A stretch of 10,660 nucleotides of DNA from positions 1 through 10,660 of the forward strand of contig JALFLX010000042.1 of the NCBI GenBank assembly GCA_022774485.1. Direction: 5' to 3'. The notes under the pieces are model-generated. The model saw only the letters and a list, made by a program, of their open reading frames with translations, made no database searches and had not been told where the DNA came from. Shown here piece by piece: positions 1 to 6,794 of the stretch (position 1 is its first letter; each line of letters starts with the position of its first letter). The position numbers and the translations under genes are program-made. This DNA is from Bacilli bacterium (GTDB taxonomy: Bacteria; Bacillota_I; Bacilli_A; RFN20; CAG-288).

Positions 1-9
1 CCATTTGTT

Positions 10-82
10 GTGCAACGATTATAGATTCGTTGCACCACTCTTGCAACGAAAAGGTGATTCGTTGCAGATGTATTGCAACGAA
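10..82. promoter_or_regulatory. Array of five alternating TTGCAACGAA-type half-sites (putative operators)
   Basis: Five copies of a ten-base motif close to TTGCAACGAA begin at about 10, 26, 41, 58 and 73, in alternating orientation (+,-,+,-,+) with steps of 15-17 bases. Adjacent copies form inverted pairs: GTGCAACGA 10-18 with TCGTTGCAC 27-35, and TGCAACGAA 42-50 with TTCGTTGCA 58-66, the latter pairing again with 74-82. The copies straddle the leftward promoter described separately, so a repressor or activator with dimeric sites is the natural reading. The regulator is not identifiable from this window. RNA hairpins are an alternative, because each pair can also fold. Confidence 0.55.
18..46 (-). 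promoter_or_regulatory. Leftward promoter of a gene beyond the window start
   Basis: On the minus strand TTGCAA (41-46) and a perfect TATAAT (18-23) are separated by 17 bases, giving a start near base 11 and a transcript that leaves the window. The -35 matches the consensus at four of six positions. The -10 lies in the loop between one inverted pair of the TTGCAACGAA array and the -35 lies inside another copy, so protein binding there would be expected to affect this promoter directly. The gene served is not visible. Confidence 0.5.
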
Positions 83-136
83 AAAGCTCCTCTTTCATGA
101 ACTAAATGGGGTTCAGTTCTTTCAAAGGAGCTTTTC
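81..136 (-). terminator. Rho-independent terminator of the transporter operon
   Basis: About 14 bases past the transporter stop, minus-strand AAAAGCTCCTTT (124-135) pairs with AAAGAGGAGCTTTTT (81-95) with one bulge. An inner TGAAC/GTTCA pair (98-102 with 111-115) extends the stem, and the 3' arm ends in a run of five U. The T tract touches the last TTGCAACGAA half-site, so terminator and operator array abut. Confidence 0.8.
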
Positions 137-148
137 ATCAAGTAGAAG

Positions 149-1663
149 TTATTCAGAGACTTGTTCCGGAGTGTCTTGTACTTCTTTTCTCTTTTCAATT
201 TCAGAGCAGATGCGATCATACTCTTTTTCATCGAGCGGATATTTCTTTTGATAGACAAAGTAGGAAATTAACATACAGATCAGAGGGAGAAGAATCATCG
301 CGAAGAGGAGGCCGAGTTTCTGACCGTTGTCGATACTTGAGATGACAGCGTTGATTCCAGTAAGTTTGGTCGCTTCATCGATCACGCCTGTCGTCGCCTG
401 CTGCTCAAGTTCTGAAATTCTATTCGTGTTCTCAACGACGTGGAAGATAACGTAGGTAAGAGAAGTTAAGCCGACGACAATCGCAGAGGTCATCTTGGTG
501 ACAAAGGGACGGACAGAGGTGATGATGGCTTCCTCACGCTCGCCGGAGATGTATTCGTTGTATTCGACAGTGTTCATGATAGAGATCATCATGACAAGAT
601 AGAAACCGTATTGTCCGAAGTTGGAGAGCATGTACCCGATCGTTAAGATCCAGAAGCCGACCATGTTGGAGTTGAGGAAGCTAAAGGCAGTGAGTCCCAT
701 CAAAAGATAGCCGAAGAGAGCGACAAAGAGCATGATTGTCATCAAGGGTTTTCTGTTGATTTTTCTGGAGATCATCGGATAGAAGATCATAAGAATGGCA
801 GTGGCTGCGACACCGATGGTGGAGAACAAGGAGTAATATCCGCCTTCATATCCATACTGGAAGTAGATGTAAGTAGAGGCAATACCGCCGGCTGCTAAGC
901 TGTTTCCGATCTGCTGGAAGATGAAAGCGATGATGATCCAAAGAAGCGGTTTGTTTTTAACAATGGTCCTTAAGATGTCTTTGGTGCTTGTCTTCTTGAC
1001 ATCCTTTTTGACTTCCATCGCCTCTTTGGATTCTTTAACACCAAAGAGGGTAAAACAGATGAAGAGGATAGCTAAGGCAGCGATGATGATAGAAATGATA
1101 CCGTAAGAGGATTGAATCGATCCGGTCAATGATGATTTACCGACCGTGAACATCGGGATGAGCATTCCGGCTAAGGTACCGCCGATACCAGCGAATAAGA
1201 CCGCTCTTGAGGTGAATTGATTTCTAGTATCAGGTGAGCTTGAGAGGGAGGGAATCATTCCCCAATAAGAGATATCGCTCATGGTGTATGTGATGGAATA
1301 AAGGAAGTAGATGACACCGAACAAGGCGATGAATCCCCATCCTTGAAGTGTGGTGTTGAAGATAGTGATAATGACACCAGCAGTGGAGAGGATACCAGCT
1401 AAGAGCCACGGCTTGAATTTTCCCCATCTGGTTCTAGTCTTCTCAATGATGAAGCCCATAATCGGATCGTTAACCGCATCGAAGATACGAGCGCCGATCA
1501 TGATGGCAGTGACAGCGGCAAGCTGCGCGTTGTCAAGTTGTCTTGTAAGCAGGATGTAGGTGAGAATAAAGCTGTTGAAGAGAGCATAAATCATATCTCT
1601 TCCGATGGTACCTAAAGGGTACATCCATAAATTCTTCTTTAGAGTTCTGTCTTTTTCGTTCAT
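149..1663 (-). CDS. GPH-family (MelB-like) sugar:cation symporter
   Basis: This is a 504-residue integral membrane protein of the glycoside-pentoside-hexuronide:cation symporter family (major facilitator superfamily), expected to import a sugar or glycoside with Na+ or H+. The family signature is clear: the helix II segment DAVNDPIMG (residues 62-70) carries Asp62, Asn65 and Asp66, equivalent to the cation-site residues Asp55, Asn58 and Asp59 of MelB. It is followed by the loop TRTRWGKFKPWL (76-87). SITYTMSD (123-130) places Asp130 where MelB has Asp124. Hydrophobic segments run through to about residue 475, consistent with twelve helices, and end in a charged cytoplasmic tail. The start is an ATG at 1661-1663 preceded by AAAGGAA, which overlaps the stop region of the upstream deacetylase gene 13 bases away, so the two are cotranscribed and probably translationally linked. 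The substrate cannot be read from sequence; the deacetylase neighbour hints at an N-acetylated or other modified sugar. Confidence 0.9.
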   Translation of the reverse strand: MNEKDRTLKKNLWMYPLGTIGRDMIYALFNSFILTYILLTRQLDNAQLAAVTAIMIGARIFDAVNDPIMGFIIEKTRTRWGKFKPWLLAGILSTAGVIITIFNTTLQGWGFIALFGVIYFLYSITYTMSDISYWGMIPSLSSSPDTRNQFTSRAVLFAGIGGTLAGMLIPMFTVGKSSLTGSIQSSYGIISIIIAALAILFICFTLFGVKESKEAMEVKKDVKKTSTKDILRTIVKNKPLLWIIIAFIFQQIGNSLAAGGIASTYIYFQYGYEGGYYSLFSTIGVAATAILMIFYPMISRKINRKPLMTIMLFVALFGYLLMGLTAFSFLNSNMVGFWILTIGYMLSNFGQYGFYLVMMISIMNTVEYNEYISGEREEAIITSVRPFVTKMTSAIVVGLTSLTYVIFHVVENTNRISELEQQATTGVIDEATKLTGINAVISSIDNGQKLGLLFAMILLPLICMLISYFVYQKKYPLDEKEYDRICSEIEKRKEVQDTPEQVSE

Positions 1664-1676
1664 GAGCGTAGTTCCT

Positions 1677-2465
1677 TTATTTTGATGCTTCTGGTAAGCA
1701 GTGCATCCTCATCTTGTTCATCATGCGGAAGCCTTCCGCAGGGATGGAGAATCTCCGTAAGCCGAAGTCGACTCCTCTCACTTTGAGATAAGTGACAATC
1801 GACTTTGTCTGAGGGGCTCCTTTCGGGTATTGTGATGCGTGGCAGTAGATGGCTTCTAGCTGTTTCTTAAAGTGACCATAGGTCCTGACATACTTGTTCG
1901 GTTTGTTAGTGAAATAGAGAGCGAGCGCCTCGATTGAGATTCCATCATTTACTTGCATTCCATCGGGTAAATACGTCTGGAAGATTTCTTTATAATTTGC
2001 AAAGTTGGCAAGTTCCTTTGCCGCCTTTCCAACCCGGAGATGATCAACGTGACACTCGGAGATGATATCAGGATCTGGCGCGAATATGATATCTGGTTTC
2101 ACCTGGTTGATGATCCTAGCAATCCCTTGAAGAAGCTCTCTTTCAGTGTACTGTCCTCCATCGCAGAGATCTAAGAAGAGACACTCATCCACTCCTAGAA
2201 GAGAAGCGGATTTCAAGCATTCCTCTTTTCGAATCTTGGCGAGTTCTTCGGAAGAGATATCTTCTTTGAGATTCTCTTTCCCAAACCGGCCGTCGAGACA
2301 AATGAGAAAAGTCACCTTTTTGTTGAGCTTTTTCAGCTTTGAAACTGTCGCTCCTGCCCCGATTTCGATATCATCAGGATGAGGACCGATAAAAAGGTAA
2401 TTTTGAAACGACTCGATCTTTTGATTTTTGACTGCTATGTCAATGATAAATTTCGTTAATCCCAT
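1677..2465 (-). CDS. PIG-L/LmbE-family zinc-dependent deacetylase
   Basis: This 262-residue protein belongs to the PIG-L/LmbE family, whose members remove N-acetyl groups from GlcNAc-type sugars or sugar conjugates (for example BshB in bacillithiol synthesis, MshB in mycothiol synthesis and chitooligosaccharide deacetylases). The N-terminal Rossmann-like core carries GPHPDDIEIGAG (27-38), with zinc ligand His29 and the catalytic acid pair Asp31/Asp32. The second metal motif HVDH (139-142) is present, so the active site looks complete. There is no signal peptide, which suggests a cytoplasmic enzyme. Length is normal for the family. The ATG at 2463-2465 follows GAGGAA (2469-2474) at short spacing. 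It is the first gene of an operon with the GPH transporter, which argues for catabolism of an imported sugar; a role in thiol-cofactor synthesis is a less likely alternative. The exact substrate is unknown. Confidence 0.87.
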   Translation of the reverse strand: MGLTKFIIDIAVKNQKIESFQNYLFIGPHPDDIEIGAGATVSKLKKLNKKVTFLICLDGRFGKENLKEDISSEELAKIRKEECLKSASLLGVDECLFLDLCDGGQYTERELLQGIARIINQVKPDIIFAPDPDIISECHVDHLRVGKAAKELANFANYKEIFQTYLPDGMQVNDGISIEALALYFTNKPNKYVRTYGHFKKQLEAIYCHASQYPKGAPQTKSIVTYLKVRGVDFGLRRFSIPAEGFRMMNKMRMHCLPEASK

Positions 2466-2483
2466 AAATTCCTCGCTAGGAAA

Positions 2484-2492
2484 AGTATATCA
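2484..2492 (-). promoter_or_regulatory. Extended -10 promoter of the deacetylase-transporter operon
   Basis: The minus strand reads TGATATACT, an extended -10 (TG-N-TATACT), with the start expected near 2477, just before the GAGGAA ribosome binding site. No acceptable -35 exists at 16-18 bases. This suggests dependence on an activator bound just upstream, where the TTTTCGA direct repeat lies. Confidence 0.45.
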
Positions 2493-2515
2493 AAATCCTT
2501 TTGTAAAGAAGCGAA

Positions 2516-2532
2516 TTTTCGATATTTTTCGA
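2516..2532. promoter_or_regulatory. TTTTCGA direct repeat, 10-bp period (candidate AraC-type site)
   Basis: TTTTCGA occurs at 2516-2522 and again at 2526-2532, one helical turn apart. Relative to the start inferred from the extended -10 box, the pair covers about -39 to -55, the position from which class II activators contact RNA polymerase. AraC-family proteins commonly bind paired direct repeats on one DNA face, and an AraC-type frame lies immediately upstream. The link is inferred. Confidence 0.3.
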
Positions 2533-2535
2533 CAT

Positions 2536-2547
2536 TTCCCGTGGGAA
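2536..2547. promoter_or_regulatory. TTCCC-N2-GGGAA dyad in the operon leader
   Basis: Arms TTCCC (2536-2540) and GGGAA (2543-2547) face each other across two bases. The dyad lies next to the TTTTCGA repeat and inside the leader of a transcript starting from the further upstream promoter. A repressor site is plausible; chance cannot be excluded for arms of five. Confidence 0.22.
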
Positions 2548-2604
2548 GTATCTTTTCATAAAGAAATAATGATTCTAGTTTTTATCATAACGAGAACGGA
2601 TGGT

Positions 2605-2633
2605 AGTATAAAATCGAAATTAACGTTTGTGAA
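2605..2633 (-). promoter_or_regulatory. Consensus-like promoter upstream of the deacetylase gene
   Basis: Minus-strand TTCACA (2628-2633) and TATACT (2605-2610) are separated by exactly 17 bases, each box matching the consensus at five of six positions. The predicted start near 2598 gives a leader of about 130 bases to the deacetylase ATG. The -35 lies within the last codons of the AraC-type frame, so the operon can be transcribed independently of that gene. Confidence 0.5.
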
Positions 2634-3192
2634 GCTGACGATATTCTAAAGGAGTGTGATTTGCATATTGGCGGAAGACTTTCGTGAAATGGCTCTGATT
2701 TGCGAAGCCTAAATACCCGGCGATGCTGGTAATTGATTTATCAGAGTAACGGAGCAGTCTCTTAGCTTCATCGATTTTGTTCATCATGATGTAGTCAGAG
2801 AGATTGATCCCTGTTTCTTTCTTAAAATTCGTCGAGAGTCTACTTCTTCCCATGTAGAGAGCATCCGCTAAATCCTGCACTTTAATCGGGTCAGAAAGAT
2901 GCTGTTGAATATACTTTGAGACACTTAACACCAGTTTGGATGGATTTTGTCCAAAGCGGATCTTATGAACCTTTTCGGCATAGTCAATCACCATCAAATA
3001 GTTCAAATTTCGAATAGTGCTCTCCTCGCTAGCAAGCTCGCATCGCTGGATATAAGCATCGGAAAGAGCGAGCGCTTCTGTGACATCCATACCGCTGCGG
3101 ATTGTCGTTCTATTAATTATGATGGCGATGACGATGAAACTCTGTGTTATCTTAAAAAAATGGCATGATAAAAACCGCCTGTGAATACACAA
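2620..3192 (-). CDS. AraC-family transcriptional regulator, 5'-truncated (probable remnant)
   Basis: The C-terminal half of the frame is an intact AraC/XylS DNA-binding domain. From the KLVLSVSKYIQQHL segment onward there are two helix-turn-helix units, the first around VQDLADALYMGRSRLSTNF and the second around ITSIAGYLGFANQSHFTKVF, followed by the usual PLEYR ending. The part before it (SGMDVTEALALSDAYIQRCE and onward) resembles the end of the N-terminal region of longer two-part Firmicute AraC regulators. About two hundred residues expected upstream are missing, because the frame runs straight into the terminator hairpin of the neighbouring lipoprotein gene. The widest frame opens with a TTG (3190-3192) inside that hairpin. 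The first in-frame ATG is at 3088-3090 (156 residues) and has no clear ribosome binding site. It may be a decaying regulator of the downstream deacetylase-transporter operon, or still yield a free DNA-binding domain by read-through. Family assignment is secure; functionality is doubtful. Confidence 0.72.
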   Translation of the reverse strand: MCIHRRFLSCHFFKITQSFIVIAIIINRTTIRSGMDVTEALALSDAYIQRCELASEESTIRNLNYLMVIDYAEKVHKIRFGQNPSKLVLSVSKYIQQHLSDPIKVQDLADALYMGRSRLSTNFKKETGINLSDYIMMNKIDEAKRLLRYSDKSITSIAGYLGFANQSHFTKVFRQYANHTPLEYRQLHKR

Positions 3193-3205
3193 GCGGTTTT
3201 TATCA
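3166..3205 (-). terminator. Terminator of the 1185-residue lipoprotein gene, possibly bidirectional
   Basis: Arms of 18 bases (3166-3183 and 3188-3205) pair with a single mismatch around a four-base loop. The core is AAAACCGC...GCGGTTTT flanked by A and T runs on both sides, so it can terminate on either strand. It begins four bases past the lipoprotein stop at 3210. It also overlaps the widest reading of the truncated AraC frame. Confidence 0.85.
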
Positions 3206-3209
3206 TTAA

Positions 3210-6200
3210 TTAGAATGCATCAACGTAGCTAATTTCAACAACAGCCCACTTCATCGGGTATCTGCCAGTAGAATCATAAGAGCTAGCGTAGATATTGATC
3301 TGAATCATCTTGGTAGCGTCGTTCGGATCAACTGCAGTTAAGACAAGAGTCTGTTTTGAGTTGATGATAGCCTTTGCATAAGTCCAAGTCTTTGTAGTGT
3401 CAGCAGTGAAGCTAGCGATGGCGTTATCGAAGAACTGATCACCCCAAGTGTTACCAGTTAAGGTAACCTTATCAGTTCCAGTGGTGACTTTGACTTCATC
3501 GCCGAGATAGAGATACGGGATTGTATTTCCACCGATGGTACTGTTAAGAGCAGTAGTGACATCACTAGACCAAACCTGGTCTTCTTCGGCGGGGAGAGTG
3601 TATTCTGCAGCGTAGGAGACTAAGCAGAGACTGTAGTCTAAGTGAATGCTGATTGTTCCACCAGCGACTGCTTTGGTAGCTACTAAGACCATGCCTTCAT
3701 CCCAGTTACTGCGATACGGATCAAAGAAGTTAAGCTTGGTAGTATAACCATCTGCATCTAAGGCAGCTTTCGCTGCATCGAGATACTGGTTCTTCCAGCT
3801 AGAGAAGGTAGTAGGATGATCGATCTTGAGGCATCTGCTAGAAGAATCATAAGTGAGACTAGCGTTCGATGTACCGAGATACATGAACGGAATGACATTA
3901 CCGTTGAGGTACGTCTGCATGGTTGTTTTTGCAGAATCGCTCCAATCAGTCTCAGTCGTAGCAGTGGCGGCAGGATCAAGGAAGATCTGCATGCATGCCT
4001 TCGCAGTGGCAGAAGATCCATCTTTTGCGACGATGACTCTGATTGAAGAACCATCGGCTAAGAACTTACGGGCAGCAAACACTTTACCATACGGATTCTT
4101 GCCAGTCTGAGTCTCCCACTCAGTGAGACCGCTGAAGGCGTCTGAAGCATAGGTGAGAATCTGATCATCCCAAACATCACCGGTGATCTTAATGCTTCTA
4201 TAAGTGGAACTCCAAGAACCCATTGTCGGAGCAGAAGAGTTGAGATAGACAAACGGGATCACTTCAGTGAAGCGATTGGTCATCTCAGTCTGAATCGCAG
4301 TGGACCAGCTTCCGTTCTGAGGATTTGGTTCGGTGTAATAGATCTTAAGCTGAGAGGACTTGATAGAAGTGCCAGTGCCATAGACATCGACAGTGTTCCA
4401 GTCATACATGACTCTAATCTTGCAGCCATCATCGAATAATTTCTCAGCATAATCACCCCAGGAAGAACCTTTCGAAGTCAAAGTCCAACCAGCAGCGCCG
4501 TAAACCGCATTGAACTTATCCTGATCTCCGTCCACATAGGCACCACCCTGAATCAAGAGATGATCTGTCTTTTCAGTAGCGGTCGGAGCTGGGTTGTTGA
4601 AGTAAACATAGGGAACCTCATCAGCATGGTCGTGATTTCCAGTGTAACTGTTAATCGCAGTCTTAACATCATCAAGCCAGTGGTCAGTTCCAGCCGGACA
4701 ATAAGTCGCTGTGACTTTGATCTTATCGCTAGAAGGAGCAATCTTCAAATCGATGACACAACCATCAGCAGCAGTTGCAGAAGCGGTGAGCGAAGTCTTA
4801 CCAGTAGAATCAGTTGAAGTGGTGTGTGTCCAAGAGAGAACAGTATCCGCATCAAGAGCAGCTTCAGCGAGCGGAATGACATCATTGCTCCAAGGTCCAC
4901 CAGTTAAATCAACGCCATAAGGATTGGAAATGTTGACTGTGACTGTGTTACCGATATAGAAGTACGGAATCTTATGATCGTCAAGGTTGGAAGTGAACGC
5001 ATTTAAGGTCTCAGTCTGCCATTCGGTGTCAGAGTTCGGTTTGAAACCTTCTTTATGAGTGATCTCAGCGAGAATCTTACTGGAGTAATTCTCATAGAGT
5101 TTGATGGTCCAAGTGCTTGCACCAGCAACAGCGGGAGCACCCGTGAACACTCTAACACTATCGTCGTAATAGTAGTCATACTCATCTTCAAAGGTCCAAG
5201 TGTGTTCCGTATCAGCCTGGAGTTGAGTGTTGACAGAATCATAGACCTGGTCATTCCAAGAACCACCGGTGATATCTAACTCGGTGTTGCTTGAATACCA
5301 GGCCCAAGTAGGAGTTGCAGTACCCAAATAGAAGTAAGGGACAACTTCGCCGAAGTTCGTAGTCATCTCAGTCTTGAGATCATCTTCCCAATCAGAGCAA
5401 GAAGCAGGATTCCAAACAGAAGTCTGGAAGATTTCGAGAATGATATATCCGCTGTAATTTTTATAGAGCTTCAACTTCCAGCTGTTCTTTGTCGGATCAG
5501 AAGGAGTTCCGATAAAGACTCTCCTCGTGCTGTAAGAACCAGTCTCATCTGTATAGGTCCAAGTGTGTTCTGTATCGGCTTGGAGTTGAGTGTTGACACT
5601 ATCTAAAACAGCATCGTTCCAAGTACCACCCTTTAAATCTAATTCGTTGCTGTAGGAAGAATAAAAATTCTTGACAGGGGCACCAGTTCCTAAATAGACA
5701 TAAGGCAAGACCTCACCATAATAAGTGGTCATCTCAGTCTTGATATCATCCGGCCAATCTGTGTATTTTGTCGGATCCCAAGCTTCGCTGATGGTGACTT
5801 CTAACTGAGCCTTAGCAGTAGAGGAAGAACCGCTCTTGGTCAACGTAGCCTTGAGAGCACAACCATCGGCAAAGTCTTTGGTCGCATCGAAGACATCATA
5901 ATCATAAGAGGAAGTAGAAGTGTTATCAGTGACAGTCCAAGAGTCGCCATTGAAAGCAGCTTTCGCAAGTGTCTCGATCTGATCATTATAAGTTCCACCA
6001 TCAATACGGAAGGTGTAGGAAGAAGAGGAAGTAGTGACAGTCGGAGCTTTTGTTCCCATGTAGAAGAACGGAACTTCATGTCCATCCGTTAAATCAGCAA
6101 AGGAATCTAAAACATCCTGAGGCCATGCTGTTGCAATGCTAGGATCAAAAGGTTCTGTGTAGGTGCACTTTAAGGTAGCTAACTCCATGTCATCGATAGA

Positions 6201-6767
6201 AGCTTCCACCTTCAATCCCAAATCATCGCGAGTCGCTGTGTAAACAGAAGCACCAGTTGCAACAGTCCATCCATCGGCAGTGAACGCAGTCTGGAACTCC
6301 GTGAAGAATGTACCCTTAGTCGCAGCAGTCCAAGTTGTGGTGCCATAAACTTCAAGGTAAGGTTGATCTAGTGAAGTACCGTAATCATTCGTGGTGATAT
6401 AGTCAGCGCTTGGCTTACCACCGAGAGTGACATAAGGAATGACATAGTTGAGACGGAGCATCATCTCATCAGCGATTTCATCACCCCAAAGGTCAGCAAA
6501 CGACTCTTCAGGTTCTGTGACAGGCTCCTCAGTAGGAGTTTCGGTCGCAGGTTCAGTTGGAACATCAGTGGCAGGAGCCTCTGTAGGCTGTTCAGTCGGC
6601 TTCTCTGTCGGTTTTTCAGTGGGTTTCTCAGTAGGTTTTTCAGTCGGTTTCTCAGTGTCAGCAGATAACGGCGGTTCTGTAGGCTGTGCCTCAGATTCGG
6701 AAGTTCCTCCGCATCCGACGAGGAACAAAGCTAACATGCTGAGAAGTGAAGCTTTCAATTTCTTCAT
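3210..6767 (-). CDS. Large repeat-containing lipoprotein of unrecognised family (nine repeats)
   Basis: This 1185-residue protein is exported and lipid-anchored. A short basic start (MKKLK), a hydrophobic core and the lipobox LVGC (16-19) predict signal peptidase II cleavage before Cys19. A Pro/Thr/Glu linker (28-88) with five consecutive KPTE units follows and should hold the rest away from the membrane. Then come nine tandem copies of a domain of about 122 residues, each opening with a Trp at 94, 215, 338, 460, 583, 697, 821, 942 and 1066. The recurring pattern is W-x2-D/E, a helix-like stretch, then IPYxYLG, then an L-x-I-x-GG-x-W-x-DQ segment, a helix ending near ADG/ADT, W-T-x, and beta-like strands, often with a DGC or DGS turn. 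There is no LPXTG or C-terminal membrane segment. The ATG at 6765-6767 follows GGAGGT (6774-6779) at ideal spacing. It is a paralogue of the upstream 1070-residue gene. I do not recognise the domain; binding of a surface ligand or adhesion is a guess from architecture alone. Confidence 0.88.
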   Translation of the reverse strand: MKKLKASLLSMLALFLVGCGGTSESEAQPTEPPLSADTEKPTEKPTEKPTEKPTEKPTEQPTEAPATDVPTEPATETPTEEPVTEPEESFADLWGDEIADEMMLRLNYVIPYVTLGGKPSADYITTNDYGTSLDQPYLEVYGTTTWTAATKGTFFTEFQTAFTADGWTVATGASVYTATRDDLGLKVEASIDDMELATLKCTYTEPFDPSIATAWPQDVLDSFADLTDGHEVPFFYMGTKAPTVTTSSSSYTFRIDGGTYNDQIETLAKAAFNGDSWTVTDNTSTSSYDYDVFDATKDFADGCALKATLTKSGSSSTAKAQLEVTISEAWDPTKYTDWPDDIKTEMTTYYGEVLPYVYLGTGAPVKNFYSSYSNELDLKGGTWNDAVLDSVNTQLQADTEHTWTYTDETGSYSTRRVFIGTPSDPTKNSWKLKLYKNYSGYIILEIFQTSVWNPASCSDWEDDLKTEMTTNFGEVVPYFYLGTATPTWAWYSSNTELDITGGSWNDQVYDSVNTQLQADTEHTWTFEDEYDYYYDDSVRVFTGAPAVAGASTWTIKLYENYSSKILAEITHKEGFKPNSDTEWQTETLNAFTSNLDDHKIPYFYIGNTVTVNISNPYGVDLTGGPWSNDVIPLAEAALDADTVLSWTHTTSTDSTGKTSLTASATAADGCVIDLKIAPSSDKIKVTATYCPAGTDHWLDDVKTAINSYTGNHDHADEVPYVYFNNPAPTATEKTDHLLIQGGAYVDGDQDKFNAVYGAAGWTLTSKGSSWGDYAEKLFDDGCKIRVMYDWNTVDVYGTGTSIKSSQLKIYYTEPNPQNGSWSTAIQTEMTNRFTEVIPFVYLNSSAPTMGSWSSTYRSIKITGDVWDDQILTYASDAFSGLTEWETQTGKNPYGKVFAARKFLADGSSIRVIVAKDGSSATAKACMQIFLDPAATATTETDWSDSAKTTMQTYLNGNVIPFMYLGTSNASLTYDSSSRCLKIDHPTTFSSWKNQYLDAAKAALDADGYTTKLNFFDPYRSNWDEGMVLVATKAVAGGTISIHLDYSLCLVSYAAEYTLPAEEDQVWSSDVTTALNSTIGGNTIPYLYLGDEVKVTTGTDKVTLTGNTWGDQFFDNAIASFTADTTKTWTYAKAIINSKQTLVLTAVDPNDATKMIQINIYASSYDSTGRYPMKWAVVEISYVDAF
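3213..6488 (-). repeat. Nine tandem copies of a ~366-base domain repeat
   Basis: Unit boundaries set at the opening Trp codon are 6126-6488, 5757-6125, 5391-5756, 5022-5390, 4680-5021, 4308-4679, 3945-4307, 3573-3944 and 3213-3572. Units three and four are the most alike: both carry DDIKTEM- or DDLKTEM-type openings, and both contain the stretch SVNTQLQADTEHTWT. The others share only the scaffold residues. Units match those of the paralogue in order, with one extra here. Confidence 0.8.
6504..6686 (-). repeat. Pro/Thr/Glu linker with 12-base KPTE repeats
   Basis: Residues 28-88 of the lipoprotein are almost entirely Pro, Thr, Glu, Ala and Lys. Five KPTE units and one QPTE unit (about 6579-6650) are encoded by near-identical 12-base repeats, followed by a less regular APATDVPTEPATETPTE stretch. 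Such linkers act as flexible spacers, and tandem 12-base units can change number by slippage without shifting the frame. Confidence 0.85.
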
Positions 6768-6794
6768 GTTGTTACCTCCATAAACAATGCAAAA

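Noticed and set aside
10..82. CRISPR-like repeat array
   Set aside because: Repeats are only ten bases, alternate in orientation and are separated by about six bases; there are no spacers of CRISPR size and no cas gene.
2466..2604. Riboswitch in the leader of the deacetylase-transporter operon
   Set aside because: The leader lacks a recognisable conserved riboswitch core or an expression-platform terminator; only short dyads and a direct repeat are visible.
3190..3192. TTG start for the AraC-type frame
   Set aside because: It lies inside the terminator hairpin of the neighbouring gene, has no suitable ribosome binding site, and its first residues do not resemble the family.
3210..3260. Sortase (LPXTG) or membrane anchor at the lipoprotein C-terminus
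   Set aside because: The protein ends in WAVVEISYVDAF with no LPXTG motif, hydrophobic segment or basic tail; anchoring is explained by the N-terminal lipobox.
6448..6783. Plus-strand Ser/Gly/Val-rich open frame with SVGF repeats
   Set aside because: It is the mirror of the KPTE linker and signal peptide of the lipoprotein gene; the repeats come from the opposite strand and no promoter or binding site supports it.
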